5,319 nucleotides of DNA, taken from the NCBI GenBank assembly GCA_903928365.1, contig CAIYQV010000489.1, forward strand, positions 1 to 5,319, given 5' to 3'. Under the pieces are notes generated by a model. That model saw nothing but the letters and a program-made list of their open reading frames with translations. It was not told the DNA's origin and did no database searches. This DNA comes from an uncultured Flavobacteriia bacterium. GTDB lineage: Bacteria > Bacteroidota > Bacteroidia > Flavobacteriales_D > Crocinitomicaceae. Positions 1 through 5,319 of the stretch are shown here, piece after piece (within the stretch, counting starts at the first letter, position 1; each line of letters starts with the position of its first letter). The position numbers and the translations under genes are program-made.

Positions 1-2595
1 CGTCAAGTTAACGACATTCCCTGAAAACACCAATGCATATTTCGGACGATCCCATTTGTATCCTGCAAATAGGTTTACCAGGTAATAAGATGGAATCTTC
101 CATGCTTCTCTTCCTCCGTCTTCACCTTGCAAAAAGAATGGATTGAAGTCAGAATAATATCTGTCGAAATACTGGAATTGGACTTTGAAATAAGTTCTTT
201 TAAATGGCTCATAGCGAGCGGCAATGGCATAGGCAGTTTGTGCAGCATCTCCTACATGAACTCCTTTTGCATCAAATGTCAAAGAATAATCATATTGTGG
301 AACATACACTGTCTGACTTGAGTTCCAGATCCAGTTACCATAGGAAAACATCATTTCACCGGACCATTTTTTATTGAATTTACAAGCCATGTCTAATTCC
401 CCCCCAACGTGAATGGCATCCATCCCGTTTACATTGATCGCAACCGTTTGAGTTGGGTCTTGTGGATCAGGAACAGAAACACCATATGGGAAAGGTTTAT
501 TTTGCCAGTTTGTTGCATACCCATTCAAGTTCAGACCAAAAATTTCATTAGCAAAATTGAATCCCCCTTCAAGCGCCAATATTTTTTCATTTAAGATCTC
601 TTTGAAGAACGTATTGGTTGTGTTGTCAATCACATTACTGAATTGCGGAGTACGATTCAAAATCCCAGCATTCATATAGACTGTTGCGTATTCCGTCAAT
701 GCATAACTTCCTCCTACTTTTAACGTCATTCCCGGAATATACTTCCAACCTGTCTCAAAATAGGTTACACCGGGAGAACTTTGAGTGTACGCATTTCCAT
801 TGTATACGATCGTATCATTCACCCCCAATCGCAAGGTAGTATCCCCAACAGTAATCATCTTTTTCTGGAAGTAATCAATGCCGTTGTAACCACTTACAAT
901 ACCTGATAAATTGATGAATCCGGTCCATTTATCGCCTGTATATTCGGCTTGACCAAAGGCCCCCATCCAGTTTACCAAGGCGTCCCTGTGATTGTTATAG
1001 GGTTTCATTGCTACCTTGTCCCCCACCATATTCATTGGATTTTCATCGTTCTTATTGGATGTTTCAATGTAATAATCACCTCCTAAAAGATCCCGAATTT
1101 CCTGGTAATGAGTCCCTTTGTAATAACGATAATCCAGTCCTCCGGAGAACACCAGTTTTTTGGAGTATTCATAGTTGAACTGACCTAAATACCCAACCCA
1201 AAAATGATTATTGACACTATTCAACAAAATCTGAGAAGATTTAATGAGCGTCATACTGTACAAAGGATCTATATTGGGCGTACCAAAAAGACTGCTCACC
1301 TGATTGCTTTCTATTATTTGATCCCAATCTATCTGATTTAACGAGTCTCTCAACACAGTTGAATTGCTCAACCTTGTTCCACCACCTCGGCCGATAGAAG
1401 AATAGAGAATGTTAGATATAGAGAGTTTATCATTCACTTTCCAAAAATCTTTCAACGTAAATTGAGGCTTGTTGTAATAATTCAGTACTTCATTCTGAAT
1501 TTGTTTCTTACCATCAATTGTACGATATCCCCAATGTTGATTGTATCTTACACCCTGGTCGAAAAATAAGGCATTTGAATCCAAGAAACAGCCCATTTGA
1601 TTAGCCCGTGTAGTATCCCAGTACTGAATGGCCTGTTTGTAGCTTCTTTGTCCATGTTGCTGAGGAGCGGCAAATGCGGAAAGGGAAATCAGATGTGATT
1701 TAATCTTCTTCTGGACTTTCATGTAACCAAAGGCTCCTTGGCTTGGTGTTCCGTCTACCCAACCATCCGATTGTTTATAAGAACCTGAAAGAGTTAATCC
1801 CCAGCCTTTTTTGGTCATACCGGAGTTGTAACTCAAAGAAGTCCGCAACAAATTTCCGGTTCCGTATTCCTGTTTGATATTGAACCCTTTCTTGTTACCT
1901 ACTCCTTGAGTAAGAATATTGATCGTACCTCCTACAGATGGCATAGCTAGTTTAGTAGCCCCCAACCCTCGCTGCACTTGGACTGTAGAAGTGATATTAT
2001 CCAAACCAAACCAATTGGACCAATAGACCCAACCGTTTTCCATGTCATTCACAGGAACCCCGTCAATCAACACACCGACATTTCGTTGATCAAATCCACG
2101 CACATTGATCCTAGAATCCCCGTCACCACCACCCGTCTGAGTCGCGTAAACACCTGGTGTTGCATTCAGAAGCATCGGTAAGTCACGTGAGCCTAATTCC
2201 TCTGTGATCTTTTGTGTGGACAACTTACTTACTGCGACAGGTGTCTTCCGATCTGAGACCAGGTTACCGATCACTTTTATCTCTTCCAATTCGGTACTTC
2301 CACCCAGCACAATGTTCATTACAACCGCAGGTTTGTCCACTTTTAACTCCAGCCGGAGTGTATCGAAGGAAGGCATAGAAACTTGAAGCGTGTATGAACC
2401 ATAAGGCAAGTTCAACAACTCGTACTTTCCATCCGGGTCAGTGATCGACCGAAACTGGGTTGAGACATAGATCTTCGCACCCACCACTGGCTGCTTCGTA
2501 ACATTGTCAACCACATTACCAGATACATTTCCTGTCTGCGCAAAGGAATTCACGGCAATGAACGACACGCCCAACAAACGGAGTATGGTTTTCAT
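1..2595 (-). CDS. TonB-dependent outer-membrane receptor with carboxypeptidase-regulatory-like N-terminal domain (3' end cut by window edge)
   Basis: Translating the minus strand from the ATG at 2595 gives 865 codons with no stop before the window edge. Residues 1-20 form a signal peptide (MKTILRLLG..., ending SFAQ). Residues about 22-97 match a carboxypeptidase-regulatory-like beta-sandwich (VSGNVVDNVTKQPVVGAKI, then TDPDGKYELLNLPYGSYTL). ELEEIKVIG (102-110) sits where a TonB box is expected. The plug follows at about 114-230, with LLNATPGVY, RINVRGFDQRN, IDGVPVNDMENGWVYWSNW and VQRGLGATKLA...GGTINILT. From about 235 onward come alternating aromatic-rich strands of a 22-strand barrel. By family knowledge such proteins import a bound ligand across the outer membrane using TonB/ExbBD energy; the ligand cannot be read here. 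No SusD-like gene is seen in the window. Judged by usual family ends, a few tens of residues are probably missing. The gene lies 31 bases downstream of the lamin-tail gene, so co-transcription is likely. The start is chosen because it gives a clean signal peptide. Confidence 0.95.
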   Translation of the reverse strand, partial: MKTILRLLGVSFIAVNSFAQTGNVSGNVVDNVTKQPVVGAKIYVSTQFRSITDPDGKYELLNLPYGSYTLQVSMPSFDTLRLELKVDKPAVVMNIVLGGSTELEEIKVIGNLVSDRKTPVAVSKLSTQKITEELGSRDLPMLLNATPGVYATQTGGGDGDSRINVRGFDQRNVGVLIDGVPVNDMENGWVYWSNWFGLDNITSTVQVQRGLGATKLAMPSVGGTINILTQGVGNKKGFNIKQEYGTGNLLRTSLSYNSGMTKKGWGLTLSGSYKQSDGWVDGTPSQGAFGYMKVQKKIKSHLISLSAFAAPQQHGQRSYKQAIQYWDTTRANQMGCFLDSNALFFDQGVRYNQHWGYRTIDGKKQIQNEVLNYYNKPQFTLKDFWKVNDKLSISNILYSSIGRGGGTRLSNSTVLRDSLNQIDWDQIIESNQVSSLFGTPNIDPLYSMTLIKSSQILLNSVNNHFWVGYLGQFNYEYSKKLVFSGGLDYRYYKGTHYQEIRDLLGGDYYIETSNKNDENPMNMVGDKVAMKPYNNHRDALVNWMGAFGQAEYTGDKWTGFINLSGIVSGYNGIDYFQKKMITVGDTTLRLGVNDTIVYNGNAYTQSSPGVTYFETGWKYIPGMTLKVGGSYALTEYATVYMNAGILNRTPQFSNVIDNTTNTFFKEILNEKILALEGGFNFANEIFGLNLNGYATNWQNKPFPYGVSVPDPQDPTQTVAINVNGMDAIHVGGELDMACKFNKKWSGEMMFSYGNWIWNSSQTVYVPQYDYSLTFDAKGVHVGDAAQTAYAIAARYEPFKRTYFKVQFQYFDRYYSDFNPFFLQGEDGGREAWKIPSYYLVNLFAGYKWDRPKYALVFSGNVVNLT
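399..405 (-). repeat. Seven-base G homopolymer inside the receptor gene
   Basis: The coding (minus) strand has seven consecutive G residues spanning codons Gly731, Gly732 and the first base of Glu733. It is the longest G/C run I noticed in the window. Losing one G would put a TAG stop two codons after the tract, and gaining one would reach TAA within about six codons, so slippage in either direction would truncate the barrel. Seven bases is short for a phase-variable tract, so this may be chance codon usage. Confidence 0.6.
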
Positions 2596-2626
2596 AAAGT
2601 AGATTTGTTTCAGAAGCAGGGTGCTA

Positions 2627-3682
2627 CTACTTAACGATCACTCGTTTCGTATGTTGCTCGCCGTTTTCTTCAGTCATTTTCAAAATATACAAACCTTTCA
2701 ACGGACCGAGATCCATGGAGATCACCGATTTAGAATTGTTAGCAATTCGTTCGACCAGTTGTCCTAAAGAGTTGTACACACTGATCTCTTCGATCTGAGA
2801 CGCCCCTTTAATGTAAACCATTCCTGTAGTAGGATTTGGGAATACCGACAACTCAGGAGCTTGCTTAATTGTCTCTACTGCTGCTGGAGCACACGCACAA
2901 TCATGTGTTCCAAGAGAAAACCAGTTCCCATCAAGAATTGGACTCCCACTCGTTCCAAACACAGTATCACCCGTAACAGGATCGAAACGCACTACTACAG
3001 CAGGAATGGTATCCCACTCTGAAAGTGGATCAAAGAATGAAACTTGTGTCTTCACACCACTTTGTATGTTGTTTTTTCTGATCATAGAATGATCCGATGT
3101 CACTAAAACTCCCTGTCCACCGCTGTATGGAAATGTCGTCGACCACGCTCCGTCGTTAGCAGAAGATACACCAGATGCATTTGCAGGATTTTCACCGATC
3201 CTTCCAAAAATATCGACTATCGCAAAACCAGTTGCTGTAGTTACTAGAGCTGTAGGATCAGATGAAAGCGTTCCTTTTGCCAACATTACCGCATCATTAC
3301 CATTCCAGTAGAACGAATTATTGGTAGTGTACACCGGCGCATAGAATCCGTCCGCACGTGCCTGAAGTGAATCCCAAACCGGTGCTTCTTGCCCAGTGCC
3401 TAAAGGGTCTCGCTTATCAAGTACAGCCACATACACACCGTAGGGAGCAATAGTACCGATCAGCTGAATCGCATTGGCGCCTGCTGCTGTAGTTGAACCA
3501 TTGGAGTAGCGTGCTACGAAATAACCGCCAAGATTGATTGGACTTGCCGTTGGGTTGTATATTTCCAAGGCTTTGTTATTGCTCCATCCTTCTACATATT
3601 CTGAAATAAATAGATCTGAACAGTTCTGAGCAAATAATCCGCTCACGGCAAAAAGGGAAATCGTAAGTAATGTTTTTTTCAT
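2627..3682 (-). CDS. Secreted lamin-tail-domain protein with T9SS type A sorting domain
   Basis: This is a complete 351-residue protein. Residues 1-19 (MKKTLLTISLFAVSGLFAQ) are a signal peptide. Residues about 20-137 match a bacterial lamin-tail (LTD) domain: LFISEYVEGWSNNKALEIYN, then INLGGYFVARYSNG, a VAVLDKRDP segment and WNGNDAVML. The stretch DHSMIRKNNIQSG (197-209), SEWDTIP (221-227) and NWFSLGTHDCAC (253-264) resembles the tail that often follows this domain in Bacteroidota exoproteins. Residues 278-351 are a T9SS type A C-terminal signal (LSVFPNPTTGMVYIKG, ISVYNSLGQLV, GLYILKMT, ending KRVIVK), which by family knowledge directs export across the outer membrane, with release or surface attachment. 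No catalytic motif is visible, so a binding or structural role is more likely than an enzymatic one, but this is inference. The gene ends in tandem TAG stops, 31 bases before the receptor gene, and is probably the first gene of that unit. The cysteines are at 21, 262 and 264. Confidence 0.93.
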   Translation of the reverse strand: MKKTLLTISLFAVSGLFAQNCSDLFISEYVEGWSNNKALEIYNPTASPINLGGYFVARYSNGSTTAAGANAIQLIGTIAPYGVYVAVLDKRDPLGTGQEAPVWDSLQARADGFYAPVYTTNNSFYWNGNDAVMLAKGTLSSDPTALVTTATGFAIVDIFGRIGENPANASGVSSANDGAWSTTFPYSGGQGVLVTSDHSMIRKNNIQSGVKTQVSFFDPLSEWDTIPAVVVRFDPVTGDTVFGTSGSPILDGNWFSLGTHDCACAPAAVETIKQAPELSVFPNPTTGMVYIKGASQIEEISVYNSLGQLVERIANNSKSVISMDLGPLKGLYILKMTEENGEQHTKRVIVK

Positions 3683-3726
3683 TCTATTAGGTGTTTAGGT
3701 AAAAATGTGCGCTTTAAAACTGAACG

Positions 3727-3757
3727 AAAATGTACGGGGAAAAGTTGGGAATTCCAA
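3727..3757 (-). promoter_or_regulatory. Possible promoter for the lamin-tail/receptor unit
   Basis: On the minus strand, TTG (3757-3755) is followed after 20 bases by TACATTTT (3734-3727). This resembles the Bacteroidota promoter pattern TTG...TAnnTTTG with one mismatch at the last base of the -7 element. It ends about 45 bases before the lamin-tail ATG, a reasonable leader length. A second TTG immediately upstream (3760-3758) would give a 23-base spacing. It is weaker than the candidate for the divergent gene. Confidence 0.35.
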
Positions 3758-3758
3758 C
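3744..3758. repeat. Short inverted repeat GTTGG-N5-CCAAC
   Basis: The half-sites GTTGG (3744-3748) and CCAAC (3754-3758) are perfectly complementary around GAATT. The right half overlaps the candidate -33 TTG of the lamin-tail/receptor promoter, a position suited to a dimeric repressor. Five-base arms can arise by chance, and no regulator gene is present in the window. Confidence 0.3.
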
Positions 3759-3976
3759 AAATTGAAACCAATCTTTTCTGAAAGAGGCCAAATTGTGGAG
3801 ACGAGTACATTAGTTGTTCATACCGAAATCTTTATTCCTGTATGGTTTCAGCCTGAATATGGATCAGCATCAAGGAGGACATACAGCAATTTGGATTCAA
3901 ATGTAAATTATTTTCTGTGATGTGAGATTAGGAAAATATTAACAAGGTTTTAATCTTTTCCCCTAAGACAAAAAAA

Positions 3977-4004
3977 TTGGATTCATGAAGTATCATTATC
4001 TTCG
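3977..4004 (+). promoter_or_regulatory. Candidate promoter of the S9 peptidase gene
   Basis: TTG (3977-3979) is followed after 17 bases by TATCTTCG (3997-4004). This fits the Bacteroidota primary-sigma promoter pattern of TTG at -33 and TAnnTTTG at -7, with one T-to-C difference. An A-rich run (3969-3976) lies directly upstream. Transcription would begin around 4009-4013 and give a leader of only about 12-16 bases with no Shine-Dalgarno sequence before the ATG at 4025, which is usual in this phylum. Confidence 0.6.
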
Positions 4005-4024
4005 CCATCGACTAACAACTCAGT

Positions 4025-5319
4025 ATGACACGATTATTTGTTTTCCTTTTCATCTTATCCGCTTTTAATCAAACCTTTGCGCAATCTCTTAGCGTCGAAA
4101 AGATCTGGAAAGAATATGCTTTCTATGCCAAAGGAGTTGAAGGATTTCGTTCCATGAAGGATGGTGCTCATTTTACCCGATTGAATGAAACGAAAGAGGA
4201 ACAGACGATCGCCAAGTATGACGTAACAAAGCTAGATGGTGAAGGAACCATTTTGATTTCTTCGGATAAATTTACATACAAGGATCAAAAAATCGTGGTC
4301 GACGATTACTATTTCAATGAAGATGAAACAAAGATTCTTTTAGTGACTCAATCATCTTCGGTTTATCGAAGAAGTTACCTGGCCGTACATTATTTATATG
4401 ATTTAAAAACAGGAAAGATTCAACCGCTTGATGAAGAGCATCAGCCGCAAACATTGGCAGAATATTCTCCAGATGGACAAAAAGTATCCTACATCTACAA
4501 GAACAACCTCTACGTAAAAGATCTGGCGTCTCAAAGTGTAAAAAAATTGACAGATGACGGAAAACGCAATAAAGTGATCAATGGTACAACGGATTGGGTT
4601 TACGAAGAAGAATTTTCTCTCACTAAAGCCTATGGCTGGTCGCCAGACAGTAAATACATTGGCTATTTAAAGTTCAATGAGAAAGAGGTTAAAGAATTTA
4701 ATCTTACCTACTACGGAGAGTTGTATCCTGAGACCTACACCTATAAATACCCGAAGGCCGGAGAAGTAAACAGTATAGTAACTGCTCATATTTTAAATGT
4801 AAAAAGTGGAAAATCATCTGCTATTGATCTGGGTGAATATGAATATATTCCGCGCATCGAATGGTCAACAAGCTCCAACAAACTGATTCTACAAACATTG
4901 AACAGACATCAGAGTCATCTGAAATACCATCTGGTGGACATGACCGGTAAGAAGCCTGTTCACAAGGTGTTTTACGAAGAGAAAGCGGACACTTATGTAG
5001 AAATAGACAATAACCTCCTAATCCTGAGTGATGGAAACACCATCCTTCGTACAAGTGAAGCGGACGGCTACAATCACATCTACAAATTGACCTTTGATGG
5101 TAAAAGTACACAGATCACCAAAGGAGCATGGGATGTGATCGAGTTTTATGGAATCAATGAAAAAGAAGGACAGATCTATTTTTCAGCGGCTCAAAAAAAT
5201 GCGATCTCTAAAGGAATTTACCGAATCAACTTGGACGGAAGCGTTCAATCTTCACTCTCCGCAGAAACCGGGTACAACGAAGCTGAATTCACGGCAGAAA
5301 TGAAGTATTTCGTGAAAAC
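4025..5319 (+). CDS. Dipeptidyl-peptidase IV family S9 serine peptidase, N-terminal part (3' end cut by window edge)
   Basis: The ATG at 4025 opens 431 codons that run off the right edge. Residues 1-20 (MTRLFVFLFILSAFNQTFAQ) are a signal peptide, so the enzyme acts in the periplasm or at the surface. The rest is the DPP IV beta-propeller, with blade-like segments YSPDGQKVSYIYKNNLYVKD (147-166) and WSPDSKYIGYLKFNEKEV (205-222). The diagnostic motif DWVYEEEF is at 190-197; by comparison with human DPP4, Glu195 and Glu196 match the Glu205/Glu206 pair that holds the substrate amino group. Arg115 in VYRRSY matches Arg125, and YPKAG (242-246) is also conserved. The C-terminal alpha/beta-hydrolase domain with the Ser-Asp-His triad lies outside the window, so activity cannot be confirmed here. 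Full members are around 700-750 residues, so roughly 60% is present. The family removes N-terminal X-Pro or X-Ala dipeptides; a prolyl tripeptidyl peptidase, a close relative, remains possible. The gene is divergent from the lamin-tail gene and has its own candidate promoter. Confidence 0.93.
   Translation, partial: MTRLFVFLFILSAFNQTFAQSLSVEKIWKEYAFYAKGVEGFRSMKDGAHFTRLNETKEEQTIAKYDVTKLDGEGTILISSDKFTYKDQKIVVDDYYFNEDETKILLVTQSSSVYRRSYLAVHYLYDLKTGKIQPLDEEHQPQTLAEYSPDGQKVSYIYKNNLYVKDLASQSVKKLTDDGKRNKVINGTTDWVYEEEFSLTKAYGWSPDSKYIGYLKFNEKEVKEFNLTYYGELYPETYTYKYPKAGEVNSIVTAHILNVKSGKSSAIDLGEYEYIPRIEWSTSSNKLILQTLNRHQSHLKYHLVDMTGKKPVHKVFYEEKADTYVEIDNNLLILSDGNTILRTSEADGYNHIYKLTFDGKSTQITKGAWDVIEFYGINEKEGQIYFSAAQKNAISKGIYRINLDGSVQSSLSAETGYNEAEFTAEMKYFVK

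Larger units (their letters stand above)
3683..4024. other. Divergent intergenic region, no gene supported
   Basis: These 342 bases lie between two divergently transcribed genes. They hold a good candidate promoter for the plus-strand peptidase near the right end, a weaker one for the minus-strand lamin-tail gene near the left end, and a short inverted repeat. A 71-codon open frame at 3705-3920 (plus) has no signal peptide or recognisable motif, and I do not call it. The stretch around 3900-3980 is notably AT-rich. I see no tRNA, riboswitch fold or intrinsic terminator. Confidence 0.8.

Noticed and set aside
127..594. Two plus-strand open frames (127-321 and 409-594)
   Set aside because: They lie antisense within the receptor gene, whose minus-strand translation is clearly the real one; their products are low-complexity shadows.
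1978..2386. Two plus-strand open frames opposite the plug and N-terminal domain
   Set aside because: They are antisense to the best conserved part of the receptor and show no domain of their own.
2596..2626. Possible small hairpin (AGCA-CCC-TGCT) between the lamin-tail and receptor genes
   Set aside because: A four-pair stem without a following U-run is not an intrinsic terminator and does not argue against co-transcription.
3705..3920. 71-codon open frame on the plus strand in the intergenic gap
   Set aside because: It has no recognisable domain, signal peptide or hydrophobic segment, overlaps the candidate promoter and inverted repeat of the minus-strand unit, and is of a length expected by chance.
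3926..3955. Imperfect inverted repeat GATTA...TAATC upstream of the peptidase promoter
   Set aside because: The arms are five AT-rich bases with a bulge and a long loop, which is expected by chance in such AT-rich DNA.
3985..4024. Alternative upstream ATG at 3985 for the peptidase
   Set aside because: It is out of frame with the peptidase, lies between the -33 and -7 promoter elements, and would lose the clean signal peptide that starts at 4025.
4821..5111. 96-codon minus-strand open frame inside the peptidase gene
   Set aside because: It is antisense to the conserved DPP IV propeller and its cysteine/histidine-rich translation has no recognisable family.

Overview
The window looks like ordinary chromosomal DNA from a member of the Bacteroidota, most likely a flavobacterium-like lineage. 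Four things point there: a TonB-dependent receptor with an N-terminal carboxypeptidase-regulatory-like domain and a plug segment rich in the phylum's typical motifs; a secreted lamin-tail protein ending in a type IX secretion (T9SS) type A sorting domain; start codons without a Shine-Dalgarno sequence; and a candidate promoter of the Bacteroidota type (TTG, about 17 bases, TAnnTTTG-like). The genus cannot be named from this sequence.

Layout. Positions 1-2595 (minus strand) hold the first 865 codons of a TonB-dependent outer-membrane receptor whose C-terminus lies beyond the left edge. It has no stop inside the window, so a simple ORF search can miss it although it covers almost half the window. 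Thirty-one bases upstream of it, on the same strand, 2627-3682 encodes a complete 351-residue secreted protein with a lamin-tail domain and a T9SS C-terminal signal. The two genes probably form one transcription unit. A 342-base non-coding gap (3683-4024) separates them from a divergent gene on the plus strand. That gene, from 4025 to the right edge, encodes the N-terminal 431 residues of a dipeptidyl-peptidase IV type S9 peptidase, with its signal peptide and the Glu-Glu substrate-anchoring motif visible.

How they may work together. All three products carry export signals and act in the cell envelope or outside it. The secreted lamin-tail protein and the receptor are plausibly co-expressed surface partners, but the ligand cannot be read from the sequence. 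The peptidase would cleave X-Pro/X-Ala dipeptides from peptides in the periplasm or at the surface. It has its own divergent promoter and need not be functionally linked to the other two.

I see no RNA gene, mobile element, CRISPR array or clearly novel system. The points most worth a second look are the receptor/lamin-tail pairing without a SusD, a G7 tract in the receptor gene, and the divergent regulatory region.
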